NCBI GenBank assembly: GCA_964444065.1
Contig: CAYUFL010000001.1
Span: 1 to 64,000 of the forward strand
DNA length: 64,000 nucleotides
DNA from: JBGMEA01 sp964444065
GTDB taxonomy: Bacteria > Bacillota > Clostridia > Eubacteriales > Anaerofustaceae
Direction of reading: 5' to 3'
Shown here one piece after another: positions 44,288-51,927 of the stretch (the first letter of the stretch is position 1; every line of letters begins with the position of its first letter). The notes beneath the pieces were generated by a model. It was not told where the DNA came from, searched no databases, and saw only the letters and a list, made by a program, of their open reading frames with translations. Position numbers and translations under genes: made by a program.

Positions 44288-44316
44288 AACAAAAAGACAG
44301 TATCACTACTGTCTTT
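44288..44316 (-). terminator. Intrinsic terminator of the mini-rubredoxin gene
   Basis: A perfect 10-bp stem AAAGACAGTA/TACTGTCTTT with a TCAC loop and a T-rich tail, about 35 bases past the rubredoxin stop codon. Confidence 0.8.
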
Positions 44317-44351
44317 CATTCCTTTTAACTTAAAACGATATGCACGAAATA

Positions 44352-44474
44352 TTATTCTTCGTCCGGACCGATCTCAACAAATTTATCTTTCGGTGCGCCG
44401 CAAACAGGGCAGACATCCGGCGGCTCATTTCCTTCATGAATATATCCGCATACTGTACATTTAAAACGTTTCAT
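44352..44474 (-). CDS. Rubredoxin-like small protein
   Basis: 40 residues: CTVCGYIHEG at 6-15 and CPVCGAPKDKF at 27-37 give the two rubredoxin-type CxxC knuckles that bind one iron. It equals the C-terminal rubredoxin domain of rubrerythrins without the diiron part. AGGAGG lies upstream of the ATG. Its position between ALDH and a Fur/PerR regulator suggests a role in oxidative stress electron transfer. The frame is short but unambiguous. Confidence 0.85.
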   Translation of the reverse strand: MKRFKCTVCGYIHEGNEPPDVCPVCGAPKDKFVEIGPDEE

Positions 44475-44517
44475 TTGATATCCTCCTAATGATTGGTATG
44501 AGATCCTATATATGAAT

Positions 44518-44946
44518 TCAGCTTTTCATCTGAATAAACATATCAATTTTTTGTATCTCTTTTTCTACTCCCATGTGATTGTGCACGTAATCAGAGAGAT
44601 ATCCGCAAAAATTATCATCCATATAATCCCGGATATAACCGGTCGTCGCATCATAAATATGAATATGAAAGTCAGTATTGTAGTCAAAACGCATAATCTC
44701 GTCACAGCAGGCTAATTTTGCAATCAATTCTGACTCAACGAATGTTTCCAATACATTATAAACAGTGGCAAATGACATATGAATGCCGTTTTCCTTCAGT
44801 TTCTCCATCACCATTTCTGCGCTTGGATGATCTTTTGACTGCTTCAGAACAGAAAGAACCGCGATTCTCTGCGATGTTGCTTTTAAACGATGTTCTTTTA
44901 GCTTTTGTGCCAAATCTTCATTATTTTCCATTTGTTTGCTTTTCAT
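44518..44946 (-). CDS. Fur family transcriptional regulator (PerR-like)
   Basis: 142 residues. The winged helix covers about 15-85 (RLKATSQRIAVLSVL, then FATVYNVLETFVESELI). The metal-binding region contains FHIHIYDATTGYI near 91-103. The usual C-terminal CxxC zinc site of Fur is not seen, which is unlike canonical PerR and worth noting. A 14-base AT-rich palindrome at 44958-44971 just upstream looks like its own operator. The mini-rubredoxin gene follows after 43 bases and is probably controlled by it. Confidence 0.83.
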   Translation of the reverse strand: MKSKQMENNEDLAQKLKEHRLKATSQRIAVLSVLKQSKDHPSAEMVMEKLKENGIHMSFATVYNVLETFVESELIAKLACCDEIMRFDYNTDFHIHIYDATTGYIRDYMDDNFCGYLSDYVHNHMGVEKEIQKIDMFIQMKS

Positions 44947-44957
44947 GTTATCATTTT

Positions 44958-44971
44958 ATAATAATTATTAT
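44958..44971. promoter_or_regulatory. PerR/Fur-type box
   Basis: The 14-base perfect palindrome ATAATAATTATTAT lies 12 bases upstream of the regulator start codon and fits AT-rich Fur/PerR boxes of Firmicutes. Confidence 0.5.
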
Positions 44972-45020
44972 TTAGAAGTCAAGAACTTCGTGAAAAATAT
45001 AAAAAAAGAACAATACCCCC

Positions 45021-45049
45021 TTGACATCATTTCAGTCAAAATGTATAAT
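45021..45049 (+). promoter_or_regulatory. Promoter of tRNA-Lys
   Basis: TTGACA (45021-45026), 17 bases and TATAAT (45044-45049) are a perfect sigma-A promoter ahead of tRNA-Lys. Confidence 0.8.
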
Positions 45050-45086
45050 GTGAAAGCTGTTATTCGCAGTGAGACAGTATTTATGT

Positions 45087-45162
45087 GACCCATTAGCTCA
45101 GCTGGTAGAGCACTTGACTTTTAATCAAGGTGTCGCGCGTTCGAATCGCGCATGGGTCACCA
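45087..45162 (+). tRNA. tRNA-Lys (anticodon TTT)
   Basis: A 76-nt cloverleaf. The acceptor stem GACCCAT/ATGGGTC is perfect, the anticodon loop is CTTTTAA giving TTT, the T arm is GCGCG-TTCGAAT-CGCGC, and CCA is encoded. Confidence 0.95.
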
Positions 45163-45188
45163 TTTTTATTTTTTTACCAGGCAAACCT

Positions 45189-45214
45189 AAAAGAGCAATA
45201 TGCTCTTTTTTTTT
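45189..45214 (+). terminator. Intrinsic terminator of tRNA-Lys
   Basis: AAAAGAGCA and TGCTCTTTT form a 9-bp stem with a 3-base loop followed by a run of T. Confidence 0.85.
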
Positions 45215-45216
45215 GC

Positions 45217-45260
45217 AAAAGTACCCCGGTCTATCGAAAAAAGATACACCGGGGTACTTT
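45217..45260. terminator. Intrinsic terminator of the CpXC protein gene
   Basis: AAAGTACCCCGGT and ACCGGGGTACTTT form a 13-bp stem with a loop of about 18 bases. The CpXC gene read from the minus strand ends inside the stem (stop at 45261-45259). Confidence 0.75.
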
Positions 45261-45960
45261 ATTCTGCAGACTCACCCTTATTGGATTCCCTCTCATCAGA
45301 AGCAATTTGATAAAGCAAGACATCCGCATATTCTGCATTGATATTGCAATATTTGTTATTATACAACTCTTCTAGGTACTCTCTCGCATATGATTGTGCA
45401 TCCGCATAAAACTCTTCGCTCAATGTCGCGGCATATCCTTGCTTTCCGGGTTCAAAATACGCAATTTTTTCTTCTGCTCCATCGCAATAATAAAAACTGT
45501 CTCGGTAGTCGAAAGCGGGATTGTCTTGACGGATCATTTCTCCAACCAAAATTTTGCATATTTCTAAAATCCGATCATCTTTTTCCCGATCAAAAATGCT
45601 GATTTTCTCAATCAACTCCGTCACGGATTGCACGATGCGTAGAATATAATATGGCAACTGATCTTGATCTGACGAAGCATTATATTGATCGTGCCATTCT
45701 TGCAAGCGGCTAATTTCGTCCGGTTTTACTTTCGGAATAAGATAAATAATATAATGCTTTTCCATGTCGTGGTATAAACAAGAATGCGTGATTTCTGTAC
45801 CGATCCCACAGGTTGGACAACGATACAAAAACAATTCCCTTGTTAATACCTGTTCTTTCATATCCGGCAACAACGTGATATTAACTGACGGATGTAAAAC
45901 TGCAGTCCCCGGAGTTTTGCATTTTGGGCATATAACTTTTTTCTGGTACGAATCGCTCAT
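45259..45960 (-). CDS. CpXC domain-containing protein
   Basis: 233 residues from the ATG at 45960 with GGAGG upstream. The N-terminal zinc-ribbon-like CpXC domain has CPKCKTPG near residue 11 and CPTCGIG near 48. The rest is a helical region of unknown role rich in Asp/Glu/Tyr. The family is found in Firmicutes and has no known function. It lies between tRNA-Lys and the phage-derived module, in the opposite direction to both. Confidence 0.65.
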   Translation of the reverse strand: MSDSYQKKVICPKCKTPGTAVLHPSVNITLLPDMKEQVLTRELFLYRCPTCGIGTEITHSCLYHDMEKHYIIYLIPKVKPDEISRLQEWHDQYNASSDQDQLPYYILRIVQSVTELIEKISIFDREKDDRILEICKILVGEMIRQDNPAFDYRDSFYYCDGAEEKIAYFEPGKQGYAATLSEEFYADAQSYAREYLEELYNNKYCNINAEYADVLLYQIASDERESNKGESAE

Positions 45961-46210
45961 TATTCCTCCATTGGCGCTTGAAACAAGAACTATTTTCAAC
46001 CAAAGCCTATCTCAAATATTTTGATCAATCGAGCCACTAAGGCTTCCTTTATCATAATACTGAAGCTGTAAAGAAAAGTAAAGCAATAAAAAACCAGATC
46101 CGTTCAGCATTTTTCGAAAAGCGTGTCATGGCAAGTCAAATAATATGATGTTATGATGCTATGGTGAAACAAGCCAAGAAAACACCCCTATTTAAGAAAG
46201 GAACATTTGC

Positions 46211-46867
46211 ATGAATAACAGAGACTCCGTAAAAATAAGCAATCTTGAAAGTCTGAAAAGACGTTACAATTTGGATGTCTTGGATTGTATTTCATTCGAG
46301 ACAACCGATACCGAAAAATCAGTCATCTTGAAAGCTTCGCTGCAAGTCTTAGGAACGATTTCCCAACAAAGCAATGATTTGTCCACAATCTTGTTCCCGT
46401 CAGGAATGAGCTTTGAATGGAACAGCAATTCAATACCTTCCGGCTATCTAGAAGAGAATGGAGCGGCAGTCAGCAGAACAACGTTTGCCGATTTGTTTGC
46501 AGCGATAGGAACAATGTTCGGGAGCGGTGATGGGAGCACGACCTTCAATTTGCCAAATAGCAAAGGGAAAGTTGTTGTAGGGTTAGATAGTGCGGATACT
46601 GCTTTTGATCTTCTTGGCGAAATTGGTGGAGCGCAGACACATACTTTAACAGATTCGCAGGTCCCTCCAACCGCAATTAAATGGGATCACCCTAATGCCG
46701 CAGTGTTATCAGGTGCTAATGGTGGATATCCAGAAAATGGTATATTTCCTGCTTATGGTTGGACAAATTCTACAGGTAGAGCATATACGTTTACAGTTAA
46801 AGGTGGTGGGACTGCACATAATAACATACAGCCTTATATTATTAAAAGACGAATTATCAAATATTAG
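46211..46867 (+). CDS. Phage tail collar-type protein
   Basis: 218 residues. The block near residues 65-130, with PSGMSFEWNSNSIPSGYLEENGA, FADLFAAIGTMFGSGDGSTTFNLPNSKGKVVVG, is the tail collar/microcystin-dependent protein domain, and the C-terminus ends in GGGTAHNNIQPYI, typical of the group. It is probably a receptor-facing tail fibre tip. The base composition becomes more AT-rich from about 46600, within the tip, unlike the first half, which hints at recombination of the tip domain. It starts a phage-like module without integrase. Confidence 0.75.
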   Translation: MNNRDSVKISNLESLKRRYNLDVLDCISFETTDTEKSVILKASLQVLGTISQQSNDLSTILFPSGMSFEWNSNSIPSGYLEENGAAVSRTTFADLFAAIGTMFGSGDGSTTFNLPNSKGKVVVGLDSADTAFDLLGEIGGAQTHTLTDSQVPPTAIKWDHPNAAVLSGANGGYPENGIFPAYGWTNSTGRAYTFTVKGGGTAHNNIQPYIIKRRIIKY

Positions 46868-46881
46868 AAAGGAAATCGATT

Positions 46882-47274
46882 ATGGCAATACGAAAAACAA
46901 TAACCGACAAAGTAGGAAATGCGACAACCTATCACCGCATCGGTGACGCGAATTTTGATTTTGACAAAAATCAGGTGACAATGATTGTCAAATCCTATGT
47001 GAACGAATCATACCGCGATAGCGAAAAAGAAGAGTTGAATGAGATCGATCAGCAAATTGCGCTTCATAACGAATTGTCAGCAAAAGGTGTTTTGACGGGG
47101 GAAGAACGTGCGCAATTAGCGCAGTTAAATATACAGGAACTGTCGGCGAAAAAATACGGAGAAATGTTTGCGAAATCCAACATCATGACATTCGATATCA
47201 CACAGGAAATTCGGGATTGGCTGTATGCATTGCTTACACAGCATCCCGAATTTACCGGATCAATTGAGGTATAG
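46882..47274 (+). CDS. Hypothetical protein of the phage-derived module
   Basis: 130 residues, soluble, mainly helical. The middle part (about 50-90) has a heptad-like pattern with many Glu/Lys/Leu and could be a coiled coil. I do not recognise a family. GAAAGG lies upstream of the ATG, 14 bases after the collar stop codon. An intrinsic terminator follows at 47278-47297, so it may end the first transcript of the module. Confidence 0.6.
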   Translation: MAIRKTITDKVGNATTYHRIGDANFDFDKNQVTMIVKSYVNESYRDSEKEELNEIDQQIALHNELSAKGVLTGEERAQLAQLNIQELSAKKYGEMFAKSNIMTFDITQEIRDWLYALLTQHPEFTGSIEV

Positions 47275-47277
47275 ATT

Positions 47278-47297
47278 GCACCTTCGGGTGCTTTTTT
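47278..47297 (+). terminator. Intrinsic terminator within the phage-derived module
   Basis: GCACC-TTCG-GGTGC followed by six T. Confidence 0.85.
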
Positions 47298-47323
47298 AAT
47301 ACAAAAATATTCAGGAGGAAAAC

Positions 47324-47782
47324 ATGGATCAATTTATCGAACTACTCAAATCTTATCAGTGGTATGCACCATTGATGCAGCTTATCGGGCTGATGATACT
47401 CGGATACATCCTCGGCATTATCCCTTGCATCGTCGTTCAGACGGTTAAGGCAAAATCGGTTCAAATTGCTTGGGTCGCAAAGAATGCGTGGGCAGTATTG
47501 GCATTTGCATTTTTGCTCTCATTTGCAATTGGAATCGGTTTTAAAATCGCATTTGCACCTGAGATGACAACCGCTTATGCAATATGGCTTGGATTCTTTC
47601 TTTGGCTGGGGTCTTGGGATTTCTACCGAAAACTCAAGGAATCCGATTCCGCATTCGGTAAATATTTCAGCTCAATTGATACGTTATTGAAATCAGAAGA
47701 TATTGTCGACAAAGTGATTTCAACCGCAGTTGAGGACGCAAAAAAAATAACAGGTACAACTACTGCTTCCTCGGGGGAGTAG
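47324..47782 (+). CDS. Putative phage holin-like membrane protein
   Basis: 152 residues with three predicted membrane helices (about 15-38, 50-73, 80-98) and a charged C-terminal part of about 55 residues, the usual holin-like layout. It lies directly before the peptidoglycan hydrolase and after the tail-fibre genes, as holins do. The last codons (Lys-Lys, then Thr/Ser-rich) overlap in another frame with the next gene; the frame past its stop is still open (see finding). GGAGGA precedes the start. Confidence 0.6.
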   Translation: MDQFIELLKSYQWYAPLMQLIGLMILGYILGIIPCIVVQTVKAKSVQIAWVAKNAWAVLAFAFLLSFAIGIGFKIAFAPEMTTAYAIWLGFFLWLGSWDFYRKLKESDSAFGKYFSSIDTLLKSEDIVDKVISTAVEDAKKITGTTTASSGE

Positions 47783-47880
47783 AAACCGATGGTACCGCGG
47801 GCGAAACGGTACCGGAAAATAATGACCAGGATCAGACTGAAGATCAACCATCAGTAGAAATCGATACCGCCAATATCACG

Positions 47881-48795
47881 GTGTCGGAACTCGAAGGACA
47901 TCGGGTCGGGGGAACCTACAATACCGTTGCAACGTATTATAACTGGGACGGTACCCCGCTTGACGGGCAGACAGATGAATACCAAAACAATAAGACGAAA
48001 GCCACAATCCTTGAGATCAGACCCGGCAGACGCGTTCAGTACCTGACTGACAAAGGATATGTCGCAGGCAACGATTTCCGCGGCGAAGCGAAGAATCAGT
48101 ACAATGTCGGCGATGTCGTATCGATCAAAGCGATCTTTAAGGGTAGCAATGCAACCGACATCTTCGACGACGGCAAAATCTATCATGACTGCAAAGGTAC
48201 CGTCGTTACGATCACGGATGTCGATACCCGAAACGCAGTTTGGTACAAGGTCAGCGGCGGGTATGTGGCGGAAAACGACATCAAAGGAATCTACAATACT
48301 TCGCTACAGCCAAACCTCTGTTTTCCTGTTGATTATATCGCAATCTCCACACCGTTTTCACCGTCTCATCTCGGAACGGATTATGCATGGAATTCCGCGC
48401 ATGGTGGTCAGAACGTCCCAGTCTATTCGATTGCGGACGGCGGAACCGTCATTATATCGAAATCGAGCGAAACGGTTGGAAACTACGTCGTAATCGAATA
48501 CCATTTCGGCGGCATGACGTATCTGATCCGATACAAGCATATGCAATCCCGCAACGTTTCGGTCGGCGATGTTGTCAGCATGCATCAGCAGATCGGCGTT
48601 ATGGGCAACACGGGCTCGACAAGCCAAGGAACGCATCTGCACATGGACATGATCATTATTCAGGACGGAACGACCTACAACGAAGCAGACAGGGCAACAT
48701 GGAGTGTTGATTCGATCTTGCATTGTAAAGCGCAATCGTATCAGGAAGTCGGAGATGTGACCGATACGAAATATACGATCCTTCGGGCAGCATGA
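47881..48795 (+). CDS. M23 family metallopeptidase with SH3-like domains (endolysin)
   Basis: 304 residues from a GTG at 47881 that has no ribosome binding site. The in-frame sequence upstream has no ATG, TTG or stop back into the holin gene and encodes a Thr/Glu/Gly/Asp-rich linker (VETDGTAGETVPENNDQD). Two SH3-like repeats (about 1-95) end at GYVAENDIKG. The M23 peptidase domain (about 150-270) has HLGTDYAWN, with a zinc His and Asp, and HLHMDM. It should cut peptide bridges in peptidoglycan. Either the true product is fused to the holin by a frameshift, or a base has been lost or added in the run of G at 47773-47777. Confidence 0.68.
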   Translation: MSELEGHRVGGTYNTVATYYNWDGTPLDGQTDEYQNNKTKATILEIRPGRRVQYLTDKGYVAGNDFRGEAKNQYNVGDVVSIKAIFKGSNATDIFDDGKIYHDCKGTVVTITDVDTRNAVWYKVSGGYVAENDIKGIYNTSLQPNLCFPVDYIAISTPFSPSHLGTDYAWNSAHGGQNVPVYSIADGGTVIISKSSETVGNYVVIEYHFGGMTYLIRYKHMQSRNVSVGDVVSMHQQIGVMGNTGSTSQGTHLHMDMIIIQDGTTYNEADRATWSVDSILHCKAQSYQEVGDVTDTKYTILRAA

Positions 48796-48803
48796 GGTAA
48801 CGG

Positions 48804-49094
48804 ATGGACTGGCAGACATTAGTGACAGCACTCGGTATACTCACCGGAATTTGCGGCATGTATTTCGGATTCCGCGGCAAGAAACGACAGGATGATACCG
48901 AAACAAAAGAGGAGAGCAAGCAAAATGCTACACTCTTCTCCGACATCGGTTATATTAAATCGGGGATTGATGATCTGAAGAGAAAACAGGAGAAGATGGA
49001 AGACTGGTACATTTCCTTGAATTCCAGGGTGACTGCCGTGGAGGAGTCCGCGAAGCAGGCTCATAAACGAATTGATTGTATGGAAAAACAGTAA
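48804..49094 (+). CDS. Small phage-type membrane protein (XhlA/holin-like)
   Basis: 96 residues. One membrane helix at about residues 6-24, then a long charged helix with Lys/Glu heptads (about 45-95), which is the layout of XhlA-like hemolysin proteins accompanying endolysins. It follows the endolysin after 8 bases. Together with the preceding gene it completes a lysis cassette. The family assignment rests on layout only. Confidence 0.55.
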   Translation: MDWQTLVTALGILTGICGMYFGFRGKKRQDDTETKEESKQNATLFSDIGYIKSGIDDLKRKQEKMEDWYISLNSRVTAVEESAKQAHKRIDCMEKQ

Positions 49095-49129
49095 GCGGCT
49101 GTCGGTAAAATCCCGACAGCCGCTTTTTT
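49094..49129 (+). terminator. Intrinsic terminator of the phage-derived module
   Basis: AGCGGCTGTCGG and CCGACAGCCGCT form a 12-bp stem followed by six T; it begins directly after the last stop codon. Confidence 0.9.
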
Positions 49130-49225
49130 CATGAAAAAGTGTATTTGGCAAAAAGTTTTTGAGTATCAAAAAATGATGACTATTTTCAATACATTGCCCT
49201 TGCTTTTTTATAATCATAAGAATTG

Positions 49226-50281
49226 CTATTTCAGGAACAACAACCTCTCTTTCGGTAAGCTCAATATAATTTCTTTGTCTTTATGTGCATCCCAAACTGG
49301 TATATCCATGGCAAAGCTGATTTCGGAGTCTTCCGTAAAGTCCTGCTTTCCCCGCTTTCGAAACACCGCAAAAATGGCAAAAGGCCCTTCGATTGCTTTG
49401 ATACATTCACACAGCATTGTATTTTCTTCCTGCTCGGAATCGGCAAATGATACATAATGCGCACGAATTCCGACATACTGCGTATCGCTCGGAATCATTC
49501 TGTCGCTGTGCAGCGTCATGCCCCAATCCAATGCATTCAGCGTATGATCATCGATTACGACCGCGCGCGAAATATTTTTGCATCCTGTCAGAATCGCGCC
49601 CCCGCGCGTTGACGGATTTTCAAACACAGCATATTTGTTGTCTATAATGTCGATTTGACCGATGGAATAAATAGCCAAAGTTTTGCACATCCGATATACT
49701 TCGTCTCTGTTGTGAGAAACCAAAAGAACCGAACCACCGAAGCGTTCGATCACATTCATAATGACCTGCTCCATCTGCCATCTCAGATGGGTATCAAGCG
49801 CAGAAAACGGTTCATCAAACAGCAATATTTCAGGCTTGTTCGCCAAAAGCCTGGCGAGCGCGACCCTTTGTTGCTGCCCTCCGGATAATTGTGTCGGACG
49901 TTTCTTTTCGAGCCCTTGCAATTGGAAATCTTCGATCATTCCCCTTACAATCAACTCCCGATCCTCTCCCTGCGCATCGGCTGCAAACAATATGTTTTCT
50001 TCGACTGTCATATGCGGAAAAAGCGCATACCCTTGAAACAGATATCCCACATGCCGTTCTTGCGGAGGCAAATTGATATTTTGTTCCGAATCAAACAGTA
50101 CGCGTCCGTTCAATACGATTGTTCCGCGATCCGGCGTCTCGATGCCCGCGATGCAGCGCAGCGTCATACTTTTTCCGCAACCCGATGCCCCAAGAATACC
50201 CAATACCTCGTTCTCCGTTTCGAAAGCAACATTTAAATGAAACGCTCCTAATTTCTTTTCGATCCTTACAGACAGCGTCAT
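49226..50281 (-). CDS. modC: Molybdate ABC transporter ATP-binding protein
   Basis: 351 residues. Walker A GASGCGKS near residue 32, Q-loop, signature LSGGQQQR near 136, and Walker B ILLFDEPFSALDTH near 155-168 are present. The C-terminal third (about 230-351) is a shortened molybdate-binding/regulatory region. The ATG overlaps the modB stop by four bases. It powers molybdate import for the nitrogenase cofactor. The position at the end of the nif operon supports the molybdate assignment over other anions. Confidence 0.9.
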   Translation of the reverse strand: MTLSVRIEKKLGAFHLNVAFETENEVLGILGASGCGKSMTLRCIAGIETPDRGTIVLNGRVLFDSEQNINLPPQERHVGYLFQGYALFPHMTVEENILFAADAQGEDRELIVRGMIEDFQLQGLEKKRPTQLSGGQQQRVALARLLANKPEILLFDEPFSALDTHLRWQMEQVIMNVIERFGGSVLLVSHNRDEVYRMCKTLAIYSIGQIDIIDNKYAVFENPSTRGGAILTGCKNISRAVVIDDHTLNALDWGMTLHSDRMIPSDTQYVGIRAHYVSFADSEQEENTMLCECIKAIEGPFAIFAVFRKRGKQDFTEDSEISFAMDIPVWDAHKDKEIILSLPKERLLFLK

Positions 50282-50958
50282 CCGATATCCCCCCGCTTGT
50301 GATTCTTTTTCATATAGTACTGATTGATATAATTCATCAAAAACATTGCAACAAATGACATCACTGTAATAATAGCCACCCAGCGGTACGCCAAATCGTA
50401 ATTGCCCGCCTGTACGGCGGTATAAACGGCAACAGCCATCGTCTGTGTTTTGCCCGGTATGTTTCCTGCGATCATAATCGTCGCTCCGAATTCACCGAGC
50501 GCCCTGGCAAAAGCAAGAATCGTACCTGCAATGATACTAGGAACAATATTTGGAATGATTATTTTACGAAATATCCGATTTTCACTGACACCCAAAGTTC
50601 TGGCAGCATGCACCATGTCGGAATCAATTTCTTCCAATGCCCCTCTTACCGTTCGGTACATCAGCGGAAACGACACCACGGAAGATGCGATCACGGCAGC
50701 CACCCAGGTGAATACAACCGAAATGTCAAAAAGCCCCAGAAATTGTCCGATCAGACTGTTTTTTCCGAACATCAGCAATAAAAAGAATCCCGCTACAGTC
50801 GGCGGCAAAATCATCGGAAGCGTGAATATGCCGTCAACGAATGCCTTTCCGTGCTTAAGTTTCACGACCCACCGTGCAGCCGCGATGCCGAGAAGAAAAG
50901 TAAAAACAGTCGCGATCAACGATACTTTCAGAGAAATATAAAGAGGAGACAAATCCAC
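50278..50958 (-). CDS. modB: Molybdate ABC transporter permease
   Basis: 226 residues with five or six membrane helices. The EAA-type coupling loop is at VHAARTLGVSENRIFRKIIIPNI near 133-156, and RALGEFGATIMIAGNIPG near 170-187 is the ModB mark. The start is a GTG at 50958 with GGTGAG upstream. It forms a channel dimer with ModC below and ModA outside. A stem-loop separates it from modA. Confidence 0.9.
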   Translation of the reverse strand: MDLSPLYISLKVSLIATVFTFLLGIAAARWVVKLKHGKAFVDGIFTLPMILPPTVAGFFLLLMFGKNSLIGQFLGLFDISVVFTWVAAVIASSVVSFPLMYRTVRGALEEIDSDMVHAARTLGVSENRIFRKIIIPNIVPSIIAGTILAFARALGEFGATIMIAGNIPGKTQTMAVAVYTAVQAGNYDLAYRWVAIITVMSFVAMFLMNYINQYYMKKNHKRGDIG

Positions 50959-51065
50959 CTGCGCTCACCGCCTTTCAAACTAGTATTATAGAAATAACAT
51001 CCTTGCGTTTTTTACTACTGCCCGGAAAATAAATATCTCCGGTAATTCCTTATGCTCGAAAATAA

Positions 51066-51103
51066 CAAGAAGGGCGCAAAACTGCGCCCAACATCCTTGT
51101 TGC
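51066..51103 (-). terminator. Stem-loop between modA and modB
   Basis: GGGCGC and GCGCCC form the core stem, extended by AACAAG/CTTGTT with small bulges. On the minus strand a T-rich tail follows. It may lower modBC expression relative to modA. Confidence 0.55.
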
Positions 51104-51114
51104 CTTAAATACGT

Positions 51115-51903
51115 TTAGTCAATCACAGTAAATCCGTACGATTCAAAGATTTTCACAGCCGTTTTTGAAGTAAGAAAATCGAGAAAATCCTGCGCTGCAT
51201 CCGCATTTGAACTCGAAGCAACAATCGCTCCCGGATAAATAATTTTGTCGCAGCTTCCATCCGGCGCTTCCGCGACTGCCGTGACTTTATCCGATGTCAT
51301 TGCATCCGTCGCATAAACGACACCGCAGTCCGCTTCCCCGTTTTCGACCCAGGTAAGTACCGTTCTGACATCGCTGCCGTAATTTGCCTTTGCAGACACT
51401 GCATCCCAAATTCCCAAAGAAGTAAAGACCTGTTTCGCGTACGACCCCGCAGGCACACTGCTTGGTTCGCCCAATCCGATAAGAGCAACCGCATCGGTAT
51501 TGATATCGTCAAACGAATCTATTTTTGCCGTACTGTCGGCAGGTACAATCAACACCACTTTGTTCTGAAGAAGTTCCGTATAGGTATCATTCAGAAGCAG
51601 TTTCTCACCCTGCAACGTTTTCATCTGTTTCAGTGCGGCGGATAGAAACACATCGACATCCGCACCCTGCTCGATCTGCGTCTGCAGACTTCCGGATGAG
51701 GCAAACGTAAAGTTCAGCGTTACATTCGATTCTTTTTCTGCATATGCAGTCTGTATATCTGCCATCACATCCGTTAAGCTTGCGGCAGCGGCAATCGTCA
51801 ATTCAACCGGTTCGCTTCCGGAAGAGGAACATCCTGCAACGCTCATACCGATCATCAATACAGCCGCAAACAATACGACCGATTTTTTCCAAAGTTTTTT
51901 CAT
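51115..51903 (-). CDS. modA: Molybdate ABC transporter substrate-binding lipoprotein
   Basis: 262 residues. A lipoprotein signal ends at SVAGCSSSG (about residue 25). The mature protein shows AAASLTDVMADI near 38, SSGSLQTQIEQGADVDVFLSA near 70 and KANYGSDVRTVLTWVENGEADCGVVY near 170-196, the anion-ligating and hinge regions of ModA. It binds molybdate outside and gives it to ModBC. The start lies 24 bases after the nifV alpha stop codon, with GAGAGGG between, so it is part of the nif transcript. Confidence 0.92.
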   Translation of the reverse strand: MKKLWKKSVVLFAAVLMIGMSVAGCSSSGSEPVELTIAAAASLTDVMADIQTAYAEKESNVTLNFTFASSGSLQTQIEQGADVDVFLSAALKQMKTLQGEKLLLNDTYTELLQNKVVLIVPADSTAKIDSFDDINTDAVALIGLGEPSSVPAGSYAKQVFTSLGIWDAVSAKANYGSDVRTVLTWVENGEADCGVVYATDAMTSDKVTAVAEAPDGSCDKIIYPGAIVASSSNADAAQDFLDFLTSKTAVKIFESYGFTVID

Positions 51904-51927
51904 CCTATTTCCCTCTCAATTTCATCA

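Noticed and set aside
45087..46210. tRNA-Lys as integration site of the phage-derived module
   Set aside because: No copy of the tRNA 3' end was seen at the far end of the module and there is no integrase gene.
47789..47815. T-box-like GGTACCGCGG sequence and a start codon at 47789
   Set aside because: The segment is inside a phage module, lacks a specifier stem and downstream synthetase gene, and the frame from the ATG ends after 22 codons.
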